This document shows positions 30,764 through 40,955 of a DNA stretch of 64,000 bases, in pieces (the stretch's first letter is position 1; each line of letters opens with the position of its first letter). The stretch spans positions 1 through 64,000 of the forward strand of contig JAKVAR010000108.1 of the NCBI GenBank assembly GCA_022447585.1, written 5' to 3'. This DNA comes from Crocinitomicaceae bacterium. GTDB taxonomy: Bacteria > Bacteroidota > Bacteroidia > Flavobacteriales_D > Crocinitomicaceae. Made by a program: the position numbers and the translations under genes. Under the pieces are notes generated by a model, which was not told the DNA's origin, searched no databases, and saw only the letters and a list, made by a program, of their open reading frames with translations.

Positions 30764-31183
30764 ATGTTCGGAAAAGGATCTCGATTATACAGTATTTTTA
30801 AAATGAAATGTCCAAGATGCCATGAAGGAAATTTCTTTGTTGATAAACCCTATAAACTCAGTAGGGCAGGCGACCTACATCAGAATTGTTCAAATTGTGG
30901 ATTGAAATATTCGAAAGAACCTGGGTTTTATTATGGAGCAATGTACGTCGCTTATGCTCTAGCTGTAGCACTTTTCGTTACACTTTGGGTTTCCATGAAT
31001 TTGTTTTTTACCAATATTTCAGTTGGTTGGCAGATTGGAATCATTGTTTTATCTGCTATAGTTCTAACTCCTTATATGTACGCTTTATCAAAAATAATTT
31101 GGGCCAATTTATTTATTAAGTATGATAAAGACGCAAGGGGATATGGCTTGACGAAAAAGTCCACTGACTCTCTTAGCGTTTAA
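30764..31183 (+). CDS. DUF983 domain protein; start re-assigned from 30704
   Basis: MKCPRCHEGNFF...CSNCGLKYSKEPGFYYGAMYVAYAL, two CxxC zinc ribbons plus TM. Confidence 0.88.
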   Translation: MFGKGSRLYSIFKMKCPRCHEGNFFVDKPYKLSRAGDLHQNCSNCGLKYSKEPGFYYGAMYVAYALAVALFVTLWVSMNLFFTNISVGWQIGIIVLSAIVLTPYMYALSKIIWANLFIKYDKDARGYGLTKKSTDSLSV

Positions 31184-32627
31184 TCATTAAACATCCGCCA
31201 GTTTGATAATCAACTTCTGTTCTAAAGTTCTGCTCAATTTTATGTTTTTCATCCCACATGATGTAATAGAATTTTGAATCTGTATTAGGCAGAATTTCTT
31301 TATTGTATGGCTTTAGCGTAAGCCAATCTATTGGATCAAATTCGATATGAAATCTTAATGCAGGATTGAATAACCAATGCGAATCTATGGTAATATGCTC
31401 ATTGTTCCTAATCGAGTTCAAGTGATTTAAAACTTTATATGTTGTGGCATCATAGTACCATTCTCTAAAAATATCTTTTCTCCAAACTTGTGTAAAATGC
31501 ATTATTGTCAAAACTAAAATAATGCCTGAAGAGAATGTTTTTAGGCTGTAATATTCTTTCAGGGAGATTAATCTGATGGTACTTAGAAAAACTACAATGA
31601 AAAGAGGATGATAGAAAATAGCTAATCTACCGTTTAGAAAGGGAGCATCTAAAACATAACAATGAAAAAGATTGATTAAAATAGTAGAGATAAGTAGAAT
31701 GGTCGAGGCGAATATGGGGTTTTGAAACAATGCTTCGTGATTGCTTGATTTTGATATTTTTATTAAAATATAGGTGATGCTGAAAGTGATTATGGCAATG
31801 ACACCAACTGCCACGGCTATCGAACTTTGTAAGAAAAGTGTTTTACTTCCGCTTAACGAATTACTCAATAAGGGAAGTAGTGTGTTCTCGATAAATCCGT
31901 CTGATTCCCAATAGATCATTTGATTTGTGGAAAGTATAATATTCAAAGGGATGAAGACAAGAGCGCCATACCCAATTATAATTATTGATTGAATAATTAA
32001 GAATTTTATTAATCTACTTCCGAATTGTCTTCTGTAAATAATAAAGCCTAAGGGAATTATTGAAAGAACTGAAAATAAAAAGTAAACTAGAGTGAAGTTC
32101 GCGTAGCTCGCGAGGCAAGCAAAAATAAGAGCTAAATGAGCAAAATTTAAGTTTTTTCGTTCAAAGAAGGCCAATAAGAAACTGATCGAAAGCGTTGATA
32201 GTGCTAAAGACATACCATATCCTCTGCAAAGACTGAAGAAATCTAGGATGTACGGATTAGCAATAAATATCGCAGTGGCTGGGATTATGAAAAATGAACT
32301 GAATCCAAAGATCAGTTTAACGATACGCCACACTCCGACTGCAAAAATTAAAAAGAATAATATATTGGGTAAACGAATTGACCAAAGGTGTATGTCGAAT
32401 ATATTTATGCTTACCTTAGTTAAAATTGAATTAAGTATATGATTGTTTTGATCGTGGTTAGTGTAAAAAAGCAAATCAGAGAACGAACTATCTCTTGCGC
32501 GATATAAGGTAGCAACTTCATCATGTGTTATGGGTATTTGAATAGCTTTATACAGAACCGTACAAAAAACAGCAAATAGAATTAACCCGGTAACCAGGCG
32601 ATTAAATTGTGGTCTTAATAGTTTCAT
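31173..32627 (-). CDS. Polytopic membrane protein, GT39/ArnT-like
   Basis: HDEVATLYRARDSSFSDLLFYTNHDQNNHILNSILTKVSINIF...WSIRLPNILF, many TM helices. Confidence 0.65.
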   Translation of the reverse strand: MKLLRPQFNRLVTGLILFAVFCTVLYKAIQIPITHDEVATLYRARDSSFSDLLFYTNHDQNNHILNSILTKVSINIFDIHLWSIRLPNILFFLIFAVGVWRIVKLIFGFSSFFIIPATAIFIANPYILDFFSLCRGYGMSLALSTLSISFLLAFFERKNLNFAHLALIFACLASYANFTLVYFLFSVLSIIPLGFIIYRRQFGSRLIKFLIIQSIIIIGYGALVFIPLNIILSTNQMIYWESDGFIENTLLPLLSNSLSGSKTLFLQSSIAVAVGVIAIITFSITYILIKISKSSNHEALFQNPIFASTILLISTILINLFHCYVLDAPFLNGRLAIFYHPLFIVVFLSTIRLISLKEYYSLKTFSSGIILVLTIMHFTQVWRKDIFREWYYDATTYKVLNHLNSIRNNEHITIDSHWLFNPALRFHIEFDPIDWLTLKPYNKEILPNTDSKFYYIMWDEKHKIEQNFRTEVDYQTGGCLMIKR

Positions 32628-32853
32628 TCGTTGCTTGACTTAACGAATGATCTGGATAAATAGTTGAAAATATTATTAAGAAAATAAATTTTCTAGCTAT
32701 TTATTTACACTAATTGCAAGTGGTTTTATCATTTAGTCATGCATCAATATAAAAGGCCAAAGAAATTGATAAAGGAGAGGATTTCACTTTTAATGATGAA
32801 TTGACAAATTTTGGCCGATTATATCCGGGAAAAAATGCCAAAATATTAGAGAC

Positions 32854-32886
32854 AAAAAAAGACGATGATCATTCATCGCCTTTTTA
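32854..32886 (-). terminator. Rho-independent terminator of the aminotransferase gene
   Basis: Minus GGCGATGaatgatCATCGTCTTTTTTT. Confidence 0.75.
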
Positions 32887-32901
32887 TAGTTAAAAACGAA
32901 T

Positions 32902-34101
32902 CTAGTTCAGCCTTCCCGGGTAAACTTTAAGTGCTTCTTCCAAGCATTTTACTGCTTTCTTTAGCGAGTCTTGGTTTAATACATAGGCTAAACGTGCTTC
33001 TTGTTGACCTAATCCTTCTGAAGAATAGAACCCGCTGGCAGGTGCCATCATCACAGTTGCTCCTTCATACTCGAACTCTTCTAGCAACCATTGACAGAAT
33101 TTTTCAGCGCTATCAACAGGGAATTTAGCTACACAGTAGAAAGCTCCACTTGGTTTAGGGCAAAACACACCAGGAATATTGTTTAGTCCTTCTACAGTTA
33201 TATTTCTTCGTTGTACATATTCTGAAACGACAGCGTCAAAGTATGATTTTGGAGTTGAAAGTGCTGCTTCAGAGGCAATCTGATCTATTGTTGGAGGAGA
33301 AAGTCTCGCTTGACCAAACTTAAGTGCTGCTGCCATGACTTCTTTGTTTTTTGAAACGATCGCACCAATTCTGGCTCCGCACATTGAGTAGCGCTTAGAG
33401 ACAGAATCAATCATAATTACGTTTTTATCAATTCCATCTAAATTCATTACAGACATTGGGGTTGCACCGTCGTAGCAGAATTCTCTATATACTTCGTCTG
33501 CAAATAAGAATAAGTCATGCTTCTTGACGATATCTCTTAGTTGTTCTAATTCTTCTTTTGAATATAGGTAACCTGTAGGATTTCCAGGGTTACAAATTAC
33601 AATTGCCTTTGTTTTTGAAGTGATCTTCTTTTCAATCTCTTCAACTGGAGGTAAAGCAAACCCATTTTCAATATTCGCTGTTACTGGAACTACGTTTAAT
33701 CCTGCGGCCACTGCAAAACCATTGTAGTTCGCGTAAAATGGCTCTGGAATAATTACTTCGTCCTCAGGGTCACACGTTGACATGAAACCAAAAGTTAAAG
33801 CTTCTGACCCCCCTGTTGTAATTAATATATTATCGGGCGCGACATCAATATTTACGGATTTGTAATAAGCAGACAGTTTCTCTCTATACGACTGAAAACC
33901 TGCAGAGTGACTATATTCAATCACTTGTCTATCCATGTTTTTTATCGCATTTAATGCTACTTCTGGAGTTTCAATGTCCGGTTGACCAATGTTTAAATGA
34001 AAAACAGTTTTTCCACTTGCTTTTGCTTTTTCTGCATAAGGAACCAACTTGCGAATTGGAGACTCAGGCATAGTAACAGCTTTATTTGATATAATAGGCA
34101 T
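32902..34101 (-). CDS. Class I/II pyridoxal phosphate-dependent aminotransferase; start re-assigned from 34155
   Basis: FHLNIGQPDIETPEVAL, CNPGNPTGYLYSKEEL, DSVSKRYSMCGARIG. Confidence 0.92.
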   Translation of the reverse strand: MPIISNKAVTMPESPIRKLVPYAEKAKASGKTVFHLNIGQPDIETPEVALNAIKNMDRQVIEYSHSAGFQSYREKLSAYYKSVNIDVAPDNILITTGGSEALTFGFMSTCDPEDEVIIPEPFYANYNGFAVAAGLNVVPVTANIENGFALPPVEEIEKKITSKTKAIVICNPGNPTGYLYSKEELEQLRDIVKKHDLFLFADEVYREFCYDGATPMSVMNLDGIDKNVIMIDSVSKRYSMCGARIGAIVSKNKEVMAAALKFGQARLSPPTIDQIASEAALSTPKSYFDAVVSEYVQRRNITVEGLNNIPGVFCPKPSGAFYCVAKFPVDSAEKFCQWLLEEFEYEGATVMMAPASGFYSSEGLGQQEARLAYVLNQDSLKKAVKCLEEALKVYPGRLN

Positions 34102-34162
34102 ACAAAAAAAATTTGGACAAAAATAAATAGAAACTTCAACAAAGAATCCATTCAATAAGATT

Positions 34163-35017
34163 TTGTTTCTTTATATCGTGAAATGGTCTTGGATTCTCAT
34201 ATTTGGAATATTCTTTTCTTGTCATCAAAATGATCAAGTAGCAGATAGTATAGAGTTTATTGAAGATACAGTGCCATCAGTTATCAAATTTGATTCCACG
34301 CTATTAATTCAAGTTGAACAAGCGATGAGAGAAATTGGTTTGATTGATTTGTTATTAGTTGATAGTACAATTCAGATTGATTTGAAATATGCCACTACAA
34401 ATAACTTTATGGCTACGCAATTATACGACACCTTATCGAGGTTATTTTTGCAGAAAGATGTTGCCATAAGATTATCCAAATCACAGAAGTTCTTAGATTC
34501 TATTCATCCCGGATATTCTCTACTGGTTTATGATGGTGCCCGTCCTCGTGCTGTGCAGCAGGAAATGTGGGATGCGCTGGATTCTATTCCAATTTATAGA
34601 AGAGGGAAGTATGTCTCAAACCCAAGAAACGGAAGTGTTCATAATTTTGGAGCTGCTGTAGATTTGACTATTGTCGATTCTTTTGGAATCGAATTAGATA
34701 TGGGAGCTGGTTACGATGATTTTAGAGAGATTGCATCCCCAAAAAACGAAGCACGTTTTCTTAAAAGCGGAGAGTTGACGTCAGATCAATACAACAATAG
34801 GAAACTATTACGCAGAGTGATGAGGTATTCTAAATTCTATAACATCCCAAGTGAATGGTGGCATTTTAATGCTTGCTCAAGAATTTCAGCTTCACACAGG
34901 TATCAATTGCTATTATCTGAATCAGGTTCTTCTATTTGGTTTAAAATTCCATTTAAGAGGGATTCCATCTCAGGTTCCGAAATAAATCCAGGCCAAGATT
35001 CCACAACTTTATTTTGA
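34163..35017 (+). CDS. M15 family D-Ala-D-Ala dipeptidase (VanX-like)
   Basis: YDGARPRAVQQEMW, SVHNFGAAVDLTIVD, SEWWHFNA. Confidence 0.88.
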   Translation: MFLYIVKWSWILIFGIFFSCHQNDQVADSIEFIEDTVPSVIKFDSTLLIQVEQAMREIGLIDLLLVDSTIQIDLKYATTNNFMATQLYDTLSRLFLQKDVAIRLSKSQKFLDSIHPGYSLLVYDGARPRAVQQEMWDALDSIPIYRRGKYVSNPRNGSVHNFGAAVDLTIVDSFGIELDMGAGYDDFREIASPKNEARFLKSGELTSDQYNNRKLLRRVMRYSKFYNIPSEWWHFNACSRISASHRYQLLLSESGSSIWFKIPFKRDSISGSEINPGQDSTTLF

Positions 35018-35385
35018 AAATCCATAAATAGAAAAGTGGGGTAGGTGGGTTGCTTTCCACCAAGGAAATGAGAGATTAATTCGTGTACTCCTTGATTTAA
35101 ACCTGTTTGCTGATAGGAATACGATTTCCCATTAAATACTATGGGGTCTGCATGTTTTTCACGAAGCTTAAAAAATCGAACTTGATCAGAATTGAATGAA
35201 CCTAAATATTTTTTTTGCTCTATCTTAGTTTCGTTAACACGACAGATGTTGCACCAGTCAGCGCTTATCATTACAACATTAATTTGACTTTTGGAGTCTT
35301 TTAATCCTTCAATAGGTTCTAACGAGAATTGACTTAATGAAACAGTTCCAAGACACATTAATAACAGAGCGACCACAAATTTCAT
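34903..35385 (-). CDS. Exported thioredoxin-fold protein
   Basis: Signal peptide, VMISADWCNICRVNETKI, PTYPTFLFMD. Confidence 0.8.
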   Translation of the reverse strand: MKFVVALLLMCLGTVSLSQFSLEPIEGLKDSKSQINVVMISADWCNICRVNETKIEQKKYLGSFNSDQVRFFKLREKHADPIVFNGKSYSYQQTGLNQGVHELISHFLGGKQPTYPTFLFMDFQNKVVESWPGFISEPEMESLLNGILNQIEEPDSDNSN

Positions 35386-37677
35386 TTATTTCTTCTTTTT
35401 TCCTTCGATATTATATCTTACTCCTAAGAATCCTTTGATTCCTTGATTAGGCGCATATACGTATGATGGATCAAACGTTAAGCCATAAGGATTGTCTGCA
35501 GTGGCAATTGCATTTCCTCCAGCATCAAATTGAACATCTTTATCAAATGGATCTTCACTTCTTGCAATCATAAAAGGAGTGTTTTTATTTGGTGTCCAAT
35601 TCAATAGATTTTTTACACCACCGTATATCTCCCAGTTTTTAATTCCCCTATAAGTTAATTGAATGTTCTGAATACTCCACCACGGAGAATATTCAGCTCT
35701 AGGATCCAATTCATTTAATAATGGCAGCCTCATTGGACTATATACATTTCCAGTATAATCAATACTCAGATTTGATTTTGGAATAGCATAAGATACCCCC
35801 CAAGTTCCCGTGAAATTTTCTGTCAATATTTGCTGTTCTTTTACACCTTCTTCATATGTTGCGATGTCCATATATGTTGCCCCGGCTTGAATGGATAAAT
35901 TCCGAATTACCTTCGCTGTAACATTTAGACTTAATCCTTGACTTATTGCATGAGACGATAGGTTTTCATAGAAGATAAAATTTGGATCAGTATCATAATC
36001 AGCAATAATTCTATTCGTAAAATACGTGTAGAAAGCCGTAAAGTCGATGTTTAGGTATTTATTCTTTTTGGTAATAAAGGACTTATTGAAGTTAATGTTT
36101 CCATTATACGATTGCTCCGGATTGATATCGCTTGCAATAACAACGTCTCGACCTCCTGTTAATGCCGCATGATCTTCTGTAAAAATATTAACTACTCTAT
36201 ATCCGGTTCCAGTGTTTACTCTGAAAATAGTACTTGGGTTAATCATCCATTTATAGCCTAAACGAGGTGTAAAGATTGAGCCATGATCTGAGTTATGATC
36301 ATAACGCATTCCGAGCAGAAGTTTATGCTTTTTATTGAATTTAATCTCGTCTTGAATAAAGAATCCTGGTAACCACGATTTCGAAGGCATGTTTTTAGGG
36401 GCTAAAGAGTCTGCGCTTTGAGTTGCAGGAGTGTCATCGTCATATTGAGTATACCTGATAGCACTACCTAAAATTATGTCATGTCGACCAATTTTTTTGT
36501 CCCAATGCAATTGACCGAAACCTATAATTTGCTTGGCCATAAAAGCGGTGTTGCCGTAATAACTATTTTGATTATGGTGATTGAAAGAGCCCGAAACGAA
36601 TATTTTTTCCTTCATGGGTAATTGATAATTCAATAAAAGTTCATAGCGCGTAGTATAAATGCTTTCACCATAAAGACTATCACCTCCTCGGTATTGGTTA
36701 TTCCAATCCATTTCTCCTCCCCAACGATCTTCATATAGGTATCTCCCAGCTATAGAGAACAAGCGATAATTTTTCCGCTTAAAATTCCACTTTTGAAATA
36801 CAGAAATACGATCTTGTAAAGTTACATCCGTAAACCCATCTTGGTTATCATCCCTCTTGAAGTCATATTTGAAATAGTTAATTCCAGTTAAAACTGAAGA
36901 TTTTTTTCCAACGTTTAGTTTGATGCCTAGGTCAGTATTTGTTTCTAAGAAAGATGTTGTGAAAACATCAGCTGAAAATAGACTTGCATTTTCTGGCTTT
37001 TTGGTAATTACATTGATGATACCACCAATTGCTTCACTTCCATATAACGTGGAGGCTGGGCCTTTAACAATTTCAATACGTTCTACGAGTGAATTAGGGA
37101 TTCCAGTTAACCCGTATACCGTAGAAAGACTACTTACAATTGGCATTCCGTCAATGAGTACCATTGTGTAGGGGCCTTCTAAACCATTGATGTGAATATC
37201 TCCTGTATTGCAAATATTACAATTTAGTTGAGGTCTAACGCCATTCACATTTCCAATAGATTCATACACGGAAGGGGTTGGATTCTTTTTAAAGAATTTA
37301 GACGAATAAACTTCAATGTTTACAGTGCTTTCTTTCTTAGAAACTTCTTTCAAAGTTCCACTGACAACAACTTCTTCAACATCTTGAAGCTCTTTTTCCA
37401 ATTCTATAGAAAGCTCCCTAATTGGTGTCTTTATTTTTTCAGTTTTGATTGCATAGCCAAAAGCAAAAAACTCAATTTCATGTTCACCGTTTGGAACAGA
37501 ATCTAACGTGAATTCACCTGCTAAGTTTGTTAAGGTGTTCATGTTTAAAGCCTTAATTTTTACCTTAACGTATGGTACACCTTCTGATGCATAATTTACG
37601 GTTCCTTGAATTTTGGATTGGCCTATCAGGGCGTTTGTCAGAATTAGAGAGAAAAAGAAAGCCAGAGCTCTTGTCAT
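35386..37677 (-). CDS. TonB-dependent receptor with carboxypeptidase-regulatory-like N-terminal domain
   Basis: Plug motifs VLIDGMPIVSSLSTVYGLTGIPNSLVERIEIVKGPASTLYGSEAIGGIINVITKKP; beta-barrel C-term. Confidence 0.93.
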   Translation of the reverse strand: MTRALAFFFSLILTNALIGQSKIQGTVNYASEGVPYVKVKIKALNMNTLTNLAGEFTLDSVPNGEHEIEFFAFGYAIKTEKIKTPIRELSIELEKELQDVEEVVVSGTLKEVSKKESTVNIEVYSSKFFKKNPTPSVYESIGNVNGVRPQLNCNICNTGDIHINGLEGPYTMVLIDGMPIVSSLSTVYGLTGIPNSLVERIEIVKGPASTLYGSEAIGGIINVITKKPENASLFSADVFTTSFLETNTDLGIKLNVGKKSSVLTGINYFKYDFKRDDNQDGFTDVTLQDRISVFQKWNFKRKNYRLFSIAGRYLYEDRWGGEMDWNNQYRGGDSLYGESIYTTRYELLLNYQLPMKEKIFVSGSFNHHNQNSYYGNTAFMAKQIIGFGQLHWDKKIGRHDIILGSAIRYTQYDDDTPATQSADSLAPKNMPSKSWLPGFFIQDEIKFNKKHKLLLGMRYDHNSDHGSIFTPRLGYKWMINPSTIFRVNTGTGYRVVNIFTEDHAALTGGRDVVIASDINPEQSYNGNINFNKSFITKKNKYLNIDFTAFYTYFTNRIIADYDTDPNFIFYENLSSHAISQGLSLNVTAKVIRNLSIQAGATYMDIATYEEGVKEQQILTENFTGTWGVSYAIPKSNLSIDYTGNVYSPMRLPLLNELDPRAEYSPWWSIQNIQLTYRGIKNWEIYGGVKNLLNWTPNKNTPFMIARSEDPFDKDVQFDAGGNAIATADNPYGLTFDPSYVYAPNQGIKGFLGVRYNIEGKKKK

Positions 37678-37690
37678 ATTTTTTTATTTG

Positions 37691-37698
37691 CAAAACTA
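37691..37698 (-). promoter_or_regulatory. -7 box TAGTTTTG of the TonB-receptor gene with TTG 20 bp upstream
   Basis: Minus strand TTG(37721-37719)-N20-TAGTTTTG(37698-37691). Confidence 0.65.
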
Positions 37699-37703
37699 TA
37701 AAA

Positions 37704-37719
37704 GTTAGACTTGTCTAAC
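37704..37719. promoter_or_regulatory. Perfect palindromic putative DtxR-family operator GTTAGAC-TT-GTCTAAC
   Basis: 7-bp arms; located in the receptor promoter spacer and divergent from the DtxR-family gene. Confidence 0.65.
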
Positions 37720-37753
37720 AAACTATTTTAGATTTATTTTATACATTTGAAAT

Positions 37754-38449
37754 ATGTTATCATTCACAGAAGAGAATTACCTGAAAGCATTGATTCAATT
37801 AACCGTTTTTGAAGAAATGCATGAAGTAGGTGTTAATAAATTGGCATCTTGTTTAGAAGTGAAGCCGGCTACAGCAAGTGATATGGTTCGCAAACTTAAA
37901 GGGAAGTCTTTAGTCAATTATGAAAAATACGGGAAGGTTTCATTAACAGCTGTTGGTCGGAAATCTGGTATGCTGGTTATTCGTAGACATAGATTATGGG
38001 AAACGTTTCTTCAAGAGAAGTTGGGCTTTTCTTGGGATGAAGTGCATGAGTTAGCTGAGCAATTGGAGCATATTCATTCCAAAAAATTAATTGATAGATT
38101 GGACCAATTCCTTGATTTTCCTGAGTTCGACCCTCATGGAGATGCAATCCCTAATGCAGCGGGTGAAATCATTTTACCATATAGAAAGACATTAACAGAA
38201 GTAAAAGAAGGGGAGTTAGTTAAGATTATTGCTGTGAAAGAAGATTCTAGTGAATTTCTTCAGTATGTTGATAAGATCGGGTTAATGATTGGGGATGCAA
38301 TCTTAATTGAAAGTAAAGAAGAGTTTGACTCCTTAACTACCATAAATAATAAGGGGAAACAACATGTTGTCTCCCCTAAATTCACGGACAATATATTTGT
38401 CGTATGCTCTAAATGTTTAAAGTCTAAGGACTGTATATGTAGTCTTTAG
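37754..38449 (+). CDS. DtxR/MntR-family metal-dependent transcriptional regulator
   Basis: SFTEENYLKALIQL..VGVNKLASCLEVKPATASDMVRKLKGKSLVNYEKYGKVSLTAVGRKSGMLVIRRHRLWETFL, C-terminal FeoA-like domain. Confidence 0.93.
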   Translation: MLSFTEENYLKALIQLTVFEEMHEVGVNKLASCLEVKPATASDMVRKLKGKSLVNYEKYGKVSLTAVGRKSGMLVIRRHRLWETFLQEKLGFSWDEVHELAEQLEHIHSKKLIDRLDQFLDFPEFDPHGDAIPNAAGEIILPYRKTLTEVKEGELVKIIAVKEDSSEFLQYVDKIGLMIGDAILIESKEEFDSLTTINNKGKQHVVSPKFTDNIFVVCSKCLKSKDCICSL

Positions 38450-40404
38450 TTTTTTAGAATAGTTTTAATTCTTTTATCTCCATTTTCATTCGTGATTTGA
38501 ATAATGTAATGTCCTGATTTTTCCTTTGACAAATCTAAATCAATATTCTTTTCGAAATTTGTTGATTCAATAATTTTACCTCTAGAATCCAATAGAACTA
38601 AGTAATTAACTCCCATTGAAGATGTGTTAATAGTGAAGTTTTCTGAAGTTGGATTGGGAAAAACTTCGTAATATGCTTCGTTGTTATTCGGAAGCCCTGC
38701 TGTTGCATTTGGATCATAAGCAATTGTTCCCGTTTTATTAATAATCCAGTTTTCAGGATCAAATTCGATAATATTTGTCGTATTTCCCATATTGGGTATT
38801 GTGAACACGTCATTTACGCCAATAATATCAAAACGAATCGTTGTGTCAGCCATTCCACTTCTGGAAAATTTAACGTCAATAGGATTTGTAAATGCGGGAG
38901 TTGTGCTTGAAGTTGTATGCTTAATATTCAGCAAAAGATCATTGCCTGAAGTGTTCCATGTTGCCGAATAAGTTGGATATCCTTCTCCAAAATACCATTC
39001 ATTGAACGCATCGTAAAAGCTAACTCCGACTTCAGCCTGGAAATAATCTCTAATGTCTACACCTAAAGCTGTACCGTCTTTAAAATCTTCTTGAATCTTT
39101 TGGAGAGCATTGAAGAATGCGACATCATCATTCATAATGTATCTAAATGTATGTACAATTGCAGCACCTTTATCATAGGTTAATCTTCCACTGAAGATTC
39201 TGTTTTCATTTAAACTGTCTTCAACCCAAACAGAACCACTTGGAACAGACATCACGTTATCATGAACATCTTCCATATGCTGGTCTTTTTCGTTTGGATA
39301 TAAATTTTCCAGCATTAAGTATTCACTATATGATGCAAATCCTTAATTCACCCAAATGTCAGCCCAAGAAGCACAAGTAACATTATTTCCCCACCATTGG
39401 TGGCCAAGTTCATGGGCTGTTAAACTTTTAGCAAACCAGCCTTGAGTTGTCATTGTTTGGTGCTCCATACCTCCAGAAAGAGGAGCCATGCAGTGCCCGT
39501 ATTTTTCATCTTCAAAGGGATATGGTCCATATAGTTCTGCAAATAACTCCATGAAATCAACGGTTTCATCAATGTCATTTTGAAAGTTATTTAAAGTTGC
39601 AGGATTATCATAGATGTAATTTTGAATTAGAATTGGACTAGCTGCTCCAGTCGGGTTAGCATACACGTTATACTCAACGTATTGAGCAACTGCTACAGAA
39701 ACTAAATAATAATCAATAGGATGTCTGTGTTTCCATTCGTAGCGCGTTAAACTATTGCCTAAATCAACTACGTTCTCAAGAACTCCATTAGACCCTGCTT
39801 TACACGTACTAGGGACAGTGATTTTAATGCCAACACTATCAGCTTTGTCTGTTAAAGATTGTTTACATGGCCACCATTCATAAGCCGAAAAAGGTTCAGA
39901 TAAAGACCAGGTAACTTGATTACCCCAGGAAGGAGATGAGCCGTTAGTCATTCCCGCGCCACCCAAAGGGTTTGTTGCACCATTCGGAGGGATTCCGTCA
40001 TAGTCCACTGCAATTGCAAATGATTGACCGGTTGTTAAGTTAACAGGGACTTTAATATATTAACCAACACGATTGTATGGGATCGTTGTTCCATTTAGTC
40101 GAATATCAGATACATTGAATGTACTGAATAACTCGAATAGAACACTGTCTAATAATTCATTCGCTGTTCCATGAATTTCTCCAGTTCCAGCTACATCCGT
40201 CGAAAGGTTGTCCATTGCGATGTCTAAATCGTAGTAATGCACATCGTATTTTTCCGTTTCGGCAATTTGAGCAACCGTTAAGGCATTACTTTTTAATTGA
40301 TTCACGCTAAATGAATTTCTTTTGTGACAAGTTACCAAAGTTTCATTTTGGGCAAAAGCAGAGAGGCCTGCCACTATGGCAAGAAGTGTAAATAAGTTTG
40401 TCAT
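38446..40404 (-). pseudogene. M1-family (gluzincin) aminopeptidase with T9SS sorting tail, interrupted by two in-frame TAA codons
   Basis: ORFs 40404-40060, 40008-39343 and 39315-38446 share one frame (653 codons); [15 protein letters not shown] motifs; TAA at 40062-40060 and 39345-39343; C-term YEVFPNPTSENFTI...IKTILKN. Confidence 0.9.
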
Positions 40405-40517
40405 AAGTATATAGTTCTAGCTTGAGCCTTAAAAGTAGGGATTTTAAAATGAACATTACCGTTCTTAAATCTGAACGGTAATAGTCGGAAAGTAAAGGGC
40501 AGAAGTAATTGATTATG

Positions 40518-40955
40518 TTAACGGATTCCTAATTTATTCAAGATATTTATGAAATGGAATCCGCGTGGTACAAACCCTTGGCCATAAAAGAACTTATGCG
40601 CTTTGAAATTATCGGAGTAGGAGTCCAATGCGAGCATGTTGCAATTCTGATTTTTTGCTTTCTCTTGCATATATTCGAATAGTTTTTTTCCTGCCCCTTT
40701 TGATCTATGTTTTTTTGAGACTACCACATTATCCAGTTCCAAATAACGACCGCACCAAAGCTTAGTTCCTATCCAAAATCCTGTCAAACCAAGACAATTT
40801 TCTCCATCATAAATGACTACTTGACCATAGTTGTGTGGAATCATTTCATCCAACTCATTACTATATTCGTCCATCGTTAATTCTGGATAGACTTCAGTTA
40901 GTAGGTCATAATTGGCCAACATCTCATTTTTTGATTTTAGTTCTCTTATTTCCAT
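40518..40955 (-). CDS. GNAT family N-acetyltransferase
   Basis: LDNVVVSKKHRSKGAGKKLFEYMQEKAKNQNCNMLALDSYSDNFKAHKFFYGQGF. Confidence 0.88.
   Translation of the reverse strand: MEIRELKSKNEMLANYDLLTEVYPELTMDEYSNELDEMIPHNYGQVVIYDGENCLGLTGFWIGTKLWCGRYLELDNVVVSKKHRSKGAGKKLFEYMQEKAKNQNCNMLALDSYSDNFKAHKFFYGQGFVPRGFHFINILNKLGIR

Noticed and set aside
38446-40404. Alternative genetic code (TAA = Glu)
   Set aside because: TAA is used as the normal terminator of many intact genes in the window (e.g. the AsmA gene at 11871 and the TonB-receptor gene ending 61009), so a reassigned code is not supported.
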